Assembly: GCF_004216755.1 (NCBI RefSeq)
Contig: NZ_SGWZ01000002.1
Span: forward strand, 682,001-746,000
DNA: 64,000 nucleotides
Source of the DNA: Kerstersia gyiorum
GTDB lineage: Bacteria > Pseudomonadota > Gammaproteobacteria > Burkholderiales > Burkholderiaceae_B
Direction of reading: 5' to 3'
The notes beneath the pieces are model-generated. The model searched no databases. It was not told where the DNA came from and saw nothing but the letters and a program-made list of their open reading frames with translations. This document shows positions 26,992 to 35,443 of the stretch, piece by piece. The number at the start of each line of letters is the position of its first letter. Positions within the stretch are counted from its first letter, which is position 1. The position numbers and the translations under genes are program-made.

Positions 26992-29646
26992 TCAAAATTG
27001 TGCATTCAGGCCCAGATAGAAGGCGCGTCCCGGTTCATTATAGGTATTGGCGCCAGCCCCCCGGACGGCTGCGGTGTTGTAGCTGGTGGCATTGCCGAGA
27101 CGATACAGGCGTCGGTCCAGCACATTCTTGATGCCCGCGGAGAGAGTGATGTGCCGGTTCCATTCAAATGAGCTGGCGAAATCCAGGATCATGTAGGCCT
27201 TGCGCTCGTCGCTGACCAGATCGCGGGCATAAAAACCTTCCGATATGTTGTGCTCATTGAGTTGCGCTGGCTTTTGCGTGCCGTAGAAACTGCCGGTCAG
27301 GGACAGCATCAGCGCCGGTGTAGCCTGCCAGTTCAGATTGCTGACCAATGTATAGCGGGGCAACACGGCAATCAGGTCGGCGGCACGCGCCGCGTTGATG
27401 GTGTTATCCAGCGCGGCCGTGTAGTAGGCGTTGCTCAGGTCCTTGTCGTAGGTTTCGAAGCGATGCATGTAGCTGAAGGCATTGGTCCATTGCAGGCTGT
27501 CGGTGATGTCCCATTGCACGGAACCTTCCAGGCCTTCAAGCAGTGTCTTGCGGACATTGACCCAGCGATAGATATCAATGCTCAGTAGATCCAGCAGGCC
27601 GTCCTGCGTATAGGTATTTTCGGAATGGCGCCGGTTGGTACCGGCTTCGATGCGGTTACGGTAATCATTGCGGAAATAGGTCAAGGTGCCGGACAGGCGT
27701 TCCCCCTGATATTCGATCCCTAGTTCCATGTTGATGCTGGCCTCTGGCTTGAGCCTGTCATTGCCTTGAAGGAAGCAGGGTGAACGGAATACCTGCTCCT
27801 GACCGGAATACGAGCGGCGCTGCAAGTGGAAGCAGCCATTGCCATTGCTATACAGCAGGTAATTGGGATTGAGCTGGTACAGGTTGGGCGCCTTGTATGT
27901 CTGGCCGATGCCGGCATGCAGCGTCATGCCGCCGCCAACCGCCTGTTGCAGGTTCAGGGAAGGGCTGATGGCGCTTTCTATCAGGCTGTGGTGGTCGTAA
28001 CGAATGGCAGGCGTAATCAGCATGCCGGCCCAGGGTTCGATTTCATCGGCAAGAAAGACCGACCATATCGATGCCGAGGTCTGCGGGCTGCGTTCGATAT
28101 CGGGGTCAAACCCCGGGACATTGAAACTGAACTTCAGGTTCGCCAGGCTCTGGGACATGGATTCCGGGTCGTTGAGGCGGCTATGCTGATATTCAACGCC
28201 GGCTGTCAGAAAATGCCCAGTACCCAATAGGGAAAACGGCAGTGCCCATTCGCTTTTCAGTGTCGTGGTGCGCAAGTTGCTGCGGGTTCTGGAGGTCATT
28301 GCCTTCTGACTGATGCTGGTCGTGCTGGAAAGCAGAGAACCGGCGCCACCGCCGGCCAGGCCTTCGACAAGCCGGTTGATATCGGTTTCTTCCACTTGCA
28401 GGAAGCTGCGCACGCTGGCGCGCTCCCACTGGAGATCGTGGCTCAGGGCATAGGCTTTGCGTGTCGTGCTGTTTGTGGTCGTACCCAGCAGTTCGGATAC
28501 GTCCGTGCCCATGTAATAGACCTGCTTGCCGCCGTACTGGCTGTAGCGCGGGTCCTTGAAGCCGTCGATGACAATCTGTCCGTTCTGGATATTGTTGTAG
28601 GCGGCTTCCCCCGAGTAGAGGTTGTCCTGCCGGCCGTAGCTGAATCCGGCGCTGAGCGTCTGGCGCGCGGACGGACGCCAGCTCAACAGGATGTCGCCAT
28701 CCTTGTTGACCAGGCCTTCGCGCCCGGCGGTAAAGGTTTTCACGTAGGAGTAATAGCCCGTGCGGCAGTGGTTGCCGTAAACATCGCAATGCGTTCCGTT
28801 GAGCAGCTCGCTGCGCTCGCCTTCGTGTTCGCGGTTGATGTCCCAGGCATCTTCCTCAATGCGGTTGTAATTGCCATAAAGACGCAGGGACAGGGAGTCG
28901 GTAAGGGGGCCCATCAAGCTGAAGTTGTAGCGCTGTCCATCGCCTTCCTTGCCATCCTGTGGTCGTGTCTGGGTCGTGGAAAGCGCGGTACTCCAGGTTT
29001 CGCCGGCTTTCTTTGTAATGATGTTCACCACACCGCCGGCGGCACCATTGCCGTAGATGGCGGCGGCAGGCCCGCGTATCACGCGTATGGAGTCCACCAT
29101 CTCTGCCGGTATCCAATTGGTGTCGCCACGCGTATTGCGGTCCCCGCGCCAGCCCATGCGGACGGCGTTGCGGCTCAGGACCGGGCGTCCGTCGATCAGG
29201 ATCAGGGTATTTTCAGGCCCCATGCCGCGCAGCGATATCTGCCGCTTGTTGCCGTACTGGCCTGAGGTGGAAGCGGTTGTCAGCGCCGCCCCGGGTTGCT
29301 TGCGGATGATTTCGGCCAGGTCGTTGGTCACCGGCATTTTGCGTATGTCCTGCGCGGATATGACCGATTGCCCGGTAGTCTGACGTCGTTCGTACAGGCC
29401 TTCCACGGTAACGCTTTCAAGCTCGCTAACCGGGCTGCCGTTGGCGGGCGAGGTTCTGGTCGCGGCGTCAGCCGGTCTGGTGTCTGCATTCGGCAGGAGG
29501 GCAGGGCTGGCGTTTCCATGTGTACCGGTTGTGGGCTGAGCCCGTACCGGAGGCGCACTCCCAATCATCGCGGTAACGGCAGCCAGCGCGGCGAAGGACT
29601 TGAACAGAGGAAGGGCAGTAGGGAGCGAAGGCGTGGTGGATGGCAT
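26992..29646 (-). CDS. TonB-dependent outer-membrane siderophore receptor, FepA/BfeA-like
   Basis: 884-residue outer-membrane receptor. A signal peptide runs to about residue 36 (ALAAVTAMIGSAPPVRAQ). After a Ser/Thr/Ala-rich linker a TonB-box-like segment (ESVTVEGL) precedes the plug domain (about 85-230: MPVTNDLAEIIRKQPGA, QISLRGMGPENTLILIDGRPV, IRVIRGPAAAIYGNGAAGGVVNIITK). The 22-stranded barrel follows, with the TYKAPNLYQLNPNY and ASINMELGIEYQG motifs, and ends in the terminal Phe of outer-membrane proteins. The WIPAEMVDSIRVIRGP pattern and barrel motifs place it with catecholate siderophore receptors. Ligand unproven. A Fur-box candidate lies about 50 nt upstream. It is divergent from an XRE regulator and next to an unusual set of exported proteins. 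Confidence 0.93.
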   Translation of the reverse strand: MPSTTPSLPTALPLFKSFAALAAVTAMIGSAPPVRAQPTTGTHGNASPALLPNADTRPADAATRTSPANGSPVSELESVTVEGLYERRQTTGQSVISAQDIRKMPVTNDLAEIIRKQPGAALTTASTSGQYGNKRQISLRGMGPENTLILIDGRPVLSRNAVRMGWRGDRNTRGDTNWIPAEMVDSIRVIRGPAAAIYGNGAAGGVVNIITKKAGETWSTALSTTQTRPQDGKEGDGQRYNFSLMGPLTDSLSLRLYGNYNRIEEDAWDINREHEGERSELLNGTHCDVYGNHCRTGYYSYVKTFTAGREGLVNKDGDILLSWRPSARQTLSAGFSYGRQDNLYSGEAAYNNIQNGQIVIDGFKDPRYSQYGGKQVYYMGTDVSELLGTTTNSTTRKAYALSHDLQWERASVRSFLQVEETDINRLVEGLAGGGAGSLLSSTTSISQKAMTSRTRSNLRTTTLKSEWALPFSLLGTGHFLTAGVEYQHSRLNDPESMSQSLANLKFSFNVPGFDPDIERSPQTSASIWSVFLADEIEPWAGMLITPAIRYDHHSLIESAISPSLNLQQAVGGGMTLHAGIGQTYKAPNLYQLNPNYLLYSNGNGCFHLQRRSYSGQEQVFRSPCFLQGNDRLKPEASINMELGIEYQGERLSGTLTYFRNDYRNRIEAGTNRRHSENTYTQDGLLDLLSIDIYRWVNVRKTLLEGLEGSVQWDITDSLQWTNAFSYMHRFETYDKDLSNAYYTAALDNTINAARAADLIAVLPRYTLVSNLNWQATPALMLSLTGSFYGTQKPAQLNEHNISEGFYARDLVSDERKAYMILDFASSFEWNRHITLSAGIKNVLDRRLYRLGNATSYNTAAVRGAGANTYNEPGRAFYLGLNAQF

Positions 29647-29694
29647 GATGGACCGGAACGTTTCTCAACTGGATTGCGTTCTTCATGCTATCGG

Positions 29695-29713
29695 AATAAT
29701 GATTATCATCCAA
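29695..29713. promoter_or_regulatory. Candidate Fur box between the receptor and the XRE regulator
   Basis: ATAATGATTATCATC at 29696-29710 matches 13 of 15 bases of the Fur core and reads well on both strands. It lies about 50 nt before the TonB-receptor start and about 75 nt before the XRE start, so it could repress both. Best Fur match in the window. Confidence 0.68.
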
Positions 29714-29736
29714 TCGCCATTGCGGCTTTTGTTCCT

Positions 29737-29786
29737 ATCAGAATCCCGATATCAATGATTTCGGAAATTTCGATCAGGATTCCGAT
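29737..29786 (+). promoter_or_regulatory. Operator-like repeats at the XRE regulator start
   Basis: Two 14-mers in direct orientation, ATCAGAATCCCGAT (29737-29750) and ATCAGGATTCCGAT (29773-29786), differ at two positions. Each is partly palindromic. Between them is the palindrome-like TCGGAAATTTCGA (29761-29773). The second repeat ends immediately before the ATG at 29787. Spacing of 36 nt start to start is about 3.4 helical turns. The arrangement suggests autorepression by the XRE protein. Confidence 0.55.
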
Positions 29787-30203
29787 ATGACCAAGTTTGG
29801 ACAACGCCTGCGCGACGCCAGGCTGGAAGCGGGCTATTCGCAAAAGCAGGCAGCTGACCGGGCTGGCATGGCGCAATCCACGTTGTCTGCGCTGGAGACT
29901 GGCGAACAGCCGACATCCACTTTCATTCCTCGTCTGGCGGAGTTGTACCGGGTCCCGATCCGCTGGCTGCTGCACGGCGTGAAGCATGAGGAAGCCAGCG
30001 CCAGCAGCCGGTTCCCGTTGACGCCTGAGCAAGATGATCTGCTGGATCATTACGACAGCGCCAGTGAAGCGCAGCGCAAGCTGGCGCAACTGGTATTGCG
30101 GCGCTCAAAAGAACCGTTGCCGGAATGGGCGGGTTCACTGGCCGGGATTGTGGACGGCCTGGTGGCGGCAGTCGCAAGCGCGACCACCGATAAAAACAGC
30201 TAG
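29787..30203 (+). CDS. XRE-family helix-turn-helix regulator
   Basis: 138-residue DNA-binding protein. Residues about 5-60 form the Cro/C1 helix-turn-helix (FGQRLRDARLEAGYSQKQAADRAGMAQSTLSALETGEQ). The remainder is a short helical tail (PEQDDLLDHYDSASEAQRKLAQLVL) typical of phage-repressor-like chromosomal regulators without a peptidase or toxin partner. The ATG abuts an operator-like repeat. Divergent from the TonB-dependent receptor gene with a shared 140-nt control region that also carries a Fur-box candidate, so it may tune the receptor. Convergent with the next small gene. Confidence 0.88.
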   Translation: MTKFGQRLRDARLEAGYSQKQAADRAGMAQSTLSALETGEQPTSTFIPRLAELYRVPIRWLLHGVKHEEASASSRFPLTPEQDDLLDHYDSASEAQRKLAQLVLRRSKEPLPEWAGSLAGIVDGLVAAVASATTDKNS

Positions 30204-30234
30204 GCCAGCCCGGCAAGCGGAAGTGCCAGGCGTG

Positions 30235-30711
30235 CTATCCGATGCTCGAATCTGGCGGCGGCTGACGATAAAACGCCATCCCGGGGTGCACGGCTTCGCC
30301 CAGTGAGGGCAGTTCGAAGGGCAGGGCAAGCTGGCCATCGGCGGCCAGTATGCCGCCTACCGCCCACTGCGCCATGCGGTTGAAGAAACCTTCCGCGTGG
30401 CCAAAATTCATATAAGGCAGCAACAAAGGGCCAGCCATGCGCAACGCTGTGTAGGCTTCCTCCGGGTCATGGCGCGCCAGTTGCACGACCTCGTCGAACC
30501 AGCTTTCCCCTATGCCATAGTGCACATGCCATTCCCCGGCACGTTGCGGCACCATCCAGTTGACCAGGCGGCCGCTGGCATCCCGGCGGGTAAACGAGAG
30601 GTCATCACGGCTGCGTATGCAAGAACTTGCGGACAAATGGCGGCGATGGGCGGCAGGCGATACCCTTTGCCGGGAGCGGCGAGGTTTGACTGACGGCAGC
30701 GGCTTGATCAT
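30235..30711 (-). CDS. Small protein of unknown function in the iron-linked locus
   Basis: 158 residues from the ATG at 30711, which has a fair ribosome site (AAGAGG). No signal peptide. The first 35 residues are Arg/Ser-rich. The rest looks folded, with a WMVPQRAGEWHVHYGIGESWFDEVVQLARHDPEEAYTALRMA segment rich in Trp and His (given here as four short blocks: WMVPQRAGEW, HVHYGIGESW, FDEVVQLARH, DPEEAYTALR). I do not recognise the family. The frame remains open upstream to 31011 but those codons look random. It is convergent with the XRE gene and divergent from the lipoprotein gene. Confidence 0.6.
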   Translation of the reverse strand: MIKPLPSVKPRRSRQRVSPAAHRRHLSASSCIRSRDDLSFTRRDASGRLVNWMVPQRAGEWHVHYGIGESWFDEVVQLARHDPEEAYTALRMAGPLLLPYMNFGHAEGFFNRMAQWAVGGILAADGQLALPFELPSLGEAVHPGMAFYRQPPPDSSIG

Positions 30712-31058
30712 GGCGGCCTCTTTGCCTGTAGGTTTTGGGGCAGGGTGATAGCGGTTGCATGGAGCGGTTGCATGGGCGGCAAGAACAGCCAGCGGCTGGT
30801 GCGAAGATGTTGTGCCCCGCTCAGGGTGCTGTAATTTCGTACAGTATATTTTTTCTTCCGCGGTTTGCGGGCACTCCGTGCGCATGCCTGGAGTTTTCCT
30901 AGTGGGTAACCGGGCAACATCGAAAGAGTTTTCCCTTTTTCCTGCCGCTATCGGTTTTACGATTTCAATATTCAATCGTAATAATGATAATACGTTTCGT
31001 TGTGACGCCATGAGCGCTGGATGCGCTGTGGCTGAAACCCCTACCGGAGAAACTCGAA
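30712..31058. other. AT-rich intergenic control region with a second Fur-box candidate
   Basis: 347 nt between the small unknown gene and the first lipoprotein gene. The GC content falls sharply, with tracts such as TATATTTTTTCTT near 30843. ATAATGATAAT at 30981-30991 matches the first 11 positions of the Fur core exactly, then diverges (about 11 of 15). It lies about 60 nt before the lipoprotein start and could control it. Confidence 0.5.
30980..30998 (+). promoter_or_regulatory. Candidate Fur box upstream of the 418-aa lipoprotein gene
   Basis: Left half-site and centre (ATAATGATAAT) are a perfect match to the Fur core; the right half is poor. About 60 nt before the start at 31059, within plausible promoter distance. 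Confidence 0.45.
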
Positions 31059-32315
31059 ATGTCTTATCTCACTCGATTGGCAGCGACCAGTGTTGCCGCA
31101 TTGGCGCTGCACGGATGTGGCGGTGGTGGAGAAGGAGAGACCGCTAATCCCATTGAACCTGGCCAGGAAGAACCGGCAGCACCGGTCAGCGTCGGCGCTT
31201 GTCAGGCTGTTGCTGGCGATTGTGTCGAGCAATTGGGCGTGGGGGATATCAGCAAGCTGGGAGATTGGAAGCTGGAGTCTTATATTGATCCGCCGAAGAT
31301 TGTGATGTGCGAGGAAGATTGTATTCCCGCGGAGTTAAGCACCCGCAGCTTTGTTTATCTTGATGGATATTATGCAATGCCATATCCTGCTTTAAAGGCA
31401 GCAGGTGCCTCCTTTTTTTATGAAACACGTGAATCCGCATTGAAGCTTGATGAATTAGGGCGTGCCTTCGTCGCAGATTACGGTGCCATACTAGTGGGCT
31501 ATCCACGTGTTCAAAGAAAACGAAATGAATCCGAAGGGGTGAATGAAATTCACCTGAATTTGCCTTTCATTATCCTGTCGCAAGATGTAAGGCAAATATC
31601 ACGGAGTCCTAGTGTATATCGGGACGGCTGGGCAATTGATGAGGCTGTTTTATTCAAAACCGATACATCTGAGAATTTACGTGGAGGCTATTCTTTAAGT
31701 GGGCGCTACTTTACTCAGGGCGACTGGAGTACCAATTATTATGGCAGCAATGGAAGTAGTTTCGATCTGGGGGATTCTGTTTACACGGGCTTCATGATTT
31801 ACGATTCGGACGTATTGATGAAAATAAACGAAACTTACCCTTTGATGTGTCAGAATCGTTTTTCCATTGCGAAGAAAGGTAGCAAGGTGCCCAATGTGCG
31901 TACTGAAAGTATGCAATGTCTGGTTCAGTGGAAGGAAAATGATTGGTTTGTTATCAATGTGCCAACTGATACAACAATTAACAATCCCAGCCTGACGGAA
32001 GGCCTGGCCTTTCTAAATGAATATATTGAGAATGCTGCGCAAGACCCGAACACCGATCACTATATTTCATTAGTGGCAAAAAAATATACGGATATACAGG
32101 AAAAATGGGCGGCCGATGAGGCGGCGGACGTTTCGAATCTATCCAGTCTGGCAACTTATACAAAAAATGCCGTCTGGTCCTATACCGGGAGAAGCAATTC
32201 GATGACATTCGGCTCTGCCAGGCACTGGATGCAATCCGTGACCAATGAATTGAACAAGCGTTATGACCCTACGCTGAGCCTGGAGCAAGGCAGGCTGGTG
32301 CCACGGGCGCACTAA
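31059..32315 (+). CDS. Predicted lipoprotein of unknown family, AT-rich
   Basis: 418 residues. A short lipoprotein signal ends in the lipobox LHGC (Cys20), followed by a Gly/Glu-rich tether (GGGGEGETANPIEPGQEEPAAP) typical of surface or periplasmic lipoproteins. Four cysteines lie early in the mature part (GACQ, GDCVE, VMCEEDCIP). No family is recognised. The gene is clearly richer in A/T than its neighbours, with codons such as TTT, AAA and ATA common, which suggests recent acquisition. Ribosome site GGAGA ends about 9 nt before the ATG. It begins a same-strand group of three exported-protein genes. Confidence 0.8.
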   Translation: MSYLTRLAATSVAALALHGCGGGGEGETANPIEPGQEEPAAPVSVGACQAVAGDCVEQLGVGDISKLGDWKLESYIDPPKIVMCEEDCIPAELSTRSFVYLDGYYAMPYPALKAAGASFFYETRESALKLDELGRAFVADYGAILVGYPRVQRKRNESEGVNEIHLNLPFIILSQDVRQISRSPSVYRDGWAIDEAVLFKTDTSENLRGGYSLSGRYFTQGDWSTNYYGSNGSSFDLGDSVYTGFMIYDSDVLMKINETYPLMCQNRFSIAKKGSKVPNVRTESMQCLVQWKENDWFVINVPTDTTINNPSLTEGLAFLNEYIENAAQDPNTDHYISLVAKKYTDIQEKWAADEAADVSNLSSLATYTKNAVWSYTGRSNSMTFGSARHWMQSVTNELNKRYDPTLSLEQGRLVPRAH

Positions 32316-32403
32316 GCAGACGCAGGCCGGAAGGCATCGGCTTTTCGGCGTCAGCGCGCCGTTTGCCAAGGTGGTTCCAGCGGCGATGCACGGAGAATAC
32401 AAA

Positions 32404-35130
32404 ATGGTTCATCTTTCCCTGCCGGGGCGTGTGCGGTCGCGTGCCCGGCGGCTTGGCACGCCTGTATGGCTTTCCCCCATGCCTTGTATGAGCGACAAGG
32501 CCCGCTTGCGGCCAAATTTCAAACGATCCATGGGCATGCTGCTGGTCTGCAGCATGTTGGCGGCTTGCAGTGTCAGCGATCCAGAGAATAATGATCTGGC
32601 CATTGAAAGTTCGCAATATGAGGGCTGGCACAGTGTCTTTGAGCCCAGGGATCTCTACGATGCCCAGGGTGTGGCGCGCTCTTATGAACTCAGCTTCGAC
32701 GAAGAAGATCCAGGGCGTCCAATCGAATTTTTAAAGGTTGGCAGCGGCAAGGTGGAAGGCGTCCGGGAATATGCCGGGCTGTCGGGATTGATCTATACCC
32801 TGTGCGGATCCAGTACACGCGTCAACTCGGCGACGGCCAAGCAGAATGCCATACTGGCCTATGGTCCGCCGATTGCCGCAGGCGACTTGCCGCCGGACTT
32901 TATCTTGGCCGACCCTTTGCTGGTCAGTTGCGACGATGCCGCGGCCTTAAGCACCGAAGACAGCGGTTACCTTGGCCGCCGCATTACCAGTGTTGCTGGT
33001 GTATTGAAATTCGGCAGTTATGCCATAGACGCGAATGGCCGTTATTCAGGCAGCTACGGCTATGAAAACCGCGGCCAGAATAGCGGTCATGTACAGTTCT
33101 ACCGCCATCCACAAAGCGGCCAGCTGGCAGCAGTCATCTCTATGCATTATCTGGATAGGGGCAGTAGCAAATTCGGGCGTGTCGTGCTGTTCGACCAAGG
33201 GCAGGGCGCGCAGAGCACCGGTGTCAGTAATCGCTATAGCAGTGGCTATCAGTCCTGGAATGCGCAGTTGAAACGCACCTTGCTGGATTATCACCCGGTG
33301 CTGGATGCTGACCGGCAGCCATTGGGCTATATGCTGGAACACGCCATGGAACCCTTGTCGCCCACGCTGTTGCCCGTAGGGAGCGATGCCAGCTATGCCC
33401 AGGGAATTGCTGATATCGCGTATGTTGTCTGCAGCCAGCCGGCCAATCATTTGGTGGCGGACCCTGGCCAGCCTGCGCTGGCGGATAACCAGGTGTTCTA
33501 TCTGCGCCATGCTCAGGCATTGGCGCCACAAGCGGCGGCTGTCGCTGATGCAAATCTGGCGCGTGCGCTGGACGGTTGCCAGCCCGGCAATGAGATGGCA
33601 TTGCAGGTGAAGGTAAGCAACCAGCGTACTCAAGTCATCATCGCCCAGCAAAAAAGCTATGACGTTGCTGAGGATGGCAGCTTCGGGGATGCCACTGCGT
33701 CTGGCAAAGTGCGCCTTTTCCATAACCGGCAAGGCCATTTGCTGGCTCTATACCGCTACCGTGATGCTTCAGGCAGCCATGTGGGGCTGCGTACCAATGC
33801 ACCCGGTGAAATCGTGTCCACCGATTTCACCCGGACGCCTCATTGGCATTCCGTGGAGGCAGACGGCAGCAGCAAGCCTTACGCGGCGGCACGGCGCTTC
33901 AACAAGCTGGCCTGGTTCCGGCCCCAGGATGAGACAGGTCAGTTCCGCCGGGTGACACGCAGCGTGGCCTACAAGGATGTGGCTTTCGCTGTATGCGACA
34001 TGGACACCATGATGAGTGACTGGCCGCTTGAAATGGACGGCCTGCTGGATGCCAATACAACCTTTCTGTTGCACGATAGCTTGCGTAAACTGGATGCGGC
34101 CGGGCGGCTAGGACGTAGCACCAAGGACGTCCGGCATGTGATGAATACCTGCAATCGGATAACGACCAACCTGGATTTGACCTTCGAGGTTGCAGATGGC
34201 GCTGTATATGCCGTGCTGAGCGGCATAGGCACACCGCTGAAAAGTCCGCTGGATGCCCAGGGCAATTTCAATCGAAATGGACTCTCGGGCCACGCAGATT
34301 TCTATCTGGATGCAGATAACCGCCTGGTGATCGCCTATGCCTTTCATCTGAATGACAAGGTAGGCGGCAAATCCGGCAGGGGCATCGCCCTGGAGAGCGC
34401 ACCGGCCGCCCATGGGCAACAGAATGCCGTCTGGCAGCAGGCAGATGGCCCATGGGCCAGGACGTTTACGTCTGGAAATAGTTATGTCGCTCTTGCACAC
34501 GCCAATAATGCTGCGCCGATGAAAACCCGTACCGGATGGCCAACGCGCATCAACCGATATGCGTATTTGCCGCGAGACATCATGGCCTGGCAAGGTGTTG
34601 CAGGGCAGGCTTACTTCCTATGCGAAGACTATTTCTATGTAGATGGGGTGTACCGCAATAGGGAAACCGGAGATTTTCTGCCTGGTTACAACATGGATAA
34701 CGCCGCTGAGTTTCGTCGCGAGATGCCGCATCTGATTGTGCGCGGGTTGATCGTAACCGGCGAAGCCACGGGCTACAGATTCACCAATCTGACATTCAAC
34801 GATTTTGCGTTGACGCACTCAGTGCAAACCTGCCGGCATAGTGACAACCCGACTGGGACTGCGGGCGTTCAAGCCTACGGCTATGAAAACGGTGCGTTTT
34901 ATGCTCGTAACCATCAGGGGGTTCAAGCGGGCGGCAATCGCGGTTTTTCTTTCACCAGCGGCTGGGGAGAGGGCGGGCATGCCGACTCCGCCTTGTTCCT
35001 GACCGACACCAACGAAGCCGTCATGGCGTATCGCTATTACTTGGATTCGAACGATGAATCAAAGGGTATCGCGTATGGCCTGATGTTCGGCTCTGATGCC
35101 AGGGATACGCCTGTGGTGGGATCCGACTGA
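32404..35130 (+). CDS. Large lipoprotein of four Cys-paired repeat modules, unknown family
   Basis: 908 residues from the ATG at 32404, preceded by GGAGAA about 6 nt away. A later ATG at 32488 would remove 28 residues of unusually long N-region. The signal ends in lipobox LAAC (Cys55). The mature part is four tandem modules of about 190-210 residues. Each has a first Cys in a hydrophobic strand (IYTLC 134, AYVVC 343, FAVC 531, YFLC 740) and a second Cys (176, 392, 583, 810), then a closing pair of strands of the type SGHADFYLDADNRLVIAYAF. Apart from signal residues there are exactly eight Cys, so one disulfide per module is likely. I know no family with this layout. A cell-surface binding or adhesion role is conceivable but unproven. 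Confidence 0.85.
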   Translation: MVHLSLPGRVRSRARRLGTPVWLSPMPCMSDKARLRPNFKRSMGMLLVCSMLAACSVSDPENNDLAIESSQYEGWHSVFEPRDLYDAQGVARSYELSFDEEDPGRPIEFLKVGSGKVEGVREYAGLSGLIYTLCGSSTRVNSATAKQNAILAYGPPIAAGDLPPDFILADPLLVSCDDAAALSTEDSGYLGRRITSVAGVLKFGSYAIDANGRYSGSYGYENRGQNSGHVQFYRHPQSGQLAAVISMHYLDRGSSKFGRVVLFDQGQGAQSTGVSNRYSSGYQSWNAQLKRTLLDYHPVLDADRQPLGYMLEHAMEPLSPTLLPVGSDASYAQGIADIAYVVCSQPANHLVADPGQPALADNQVFYLRHAQALAPQAAAVADANLARALDGCQPGNEMALQVKVSNQRTQVIIAQQKSYDVAEDGSFGDATASGKVRLFHNRQGHLLALYRYRDASGSHVGLRTNAPGEIVSTDFTRTPHWHSVEADGSSKPYAAARRFNKLAWFRPQDETGQFRRVTRSVAYKDVAFAVCDMDTMMSDWPLEMDGLLDANTTFLLHDSLRKLDAAGRLGRSTKDVRHVMNTCNRITTNLDLTFEVADGAVYAVLSGIGTPLKSPLDAQGNFNRNGLSGHADFYLDADNRLVIAYAFHLNDKVGGKSGRGIALESAPAAHGQQNAVWQQADGPWARTFTSGNSYVALAHANNAAPMKTRTGWPTRINRYAYLPRDIMAWQGVAGQAYFLCEDYFYVDGVYRNRETGDFLPGYNMDNAAEFRREMPHLIVRGLIVTGEATGYRFTNLTFNDFALTHSVQTCRHSDNPTGTAGVQAYGYENGAFYARNHQGVQAGGNRGFSFTSGWGEGGHADSALFLTDTNEAVMAYRYYLDSNDESKGIAYGLMFGSDARDTPVVGSD

Positions 35131-35443
35131 CCTCTTATTGGACGTTCCAGCCAACCTTGGGGTGCATGGAAAGCAGGCTTGAGGCCGCCAAGCCTGCTTC
35201 TGGCTGCAAGGCTGGTTTATTAAAGTAAATTCTTCAATAACCTGCCCTGTATCAGTGCCTTCGAATGTTTCAGGTTTATAAGATGATAAAAATACGACTC
35301 ATTGTTATTTTTATCTATATCGGCATCCCCCCGCCTGACGGATATCAGTCGGATGCCATGGCAGCAGCCGCAGTCCCGTCGGCGGACGGAGTCAGGCCCG
35401 CCTGTTTCCCGACATGGTGTTTTCTCTCTCTGGAGCAGTCATC
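35131..35443. other. AT-rich intergenic region with hairpin and long-armed palindrome
   Basis: 313 nt with no gene. An 11-bp hairpin (aagcaggcttg / caagcctgctt, 35171-35199) may end the lipoprotein mRNA, though no U tract follows. At 35285-35315 lies a 10-bp inverted repeat GATAAAAATA / TATTTTTATC with an 11-nt spacer in AT-rich DNA. This resembles an operator or an upstream promoter element for the exported protein gene that follows. Confidence 0.55.

Noticed and set aside
30712..31011. Upstream extension of the small unknown gene to a start at 31011
   Set aside because: The extra 100 codons cross an AT-rich control region and a Fur-box candidate. A better ribosome site lies before 30711.
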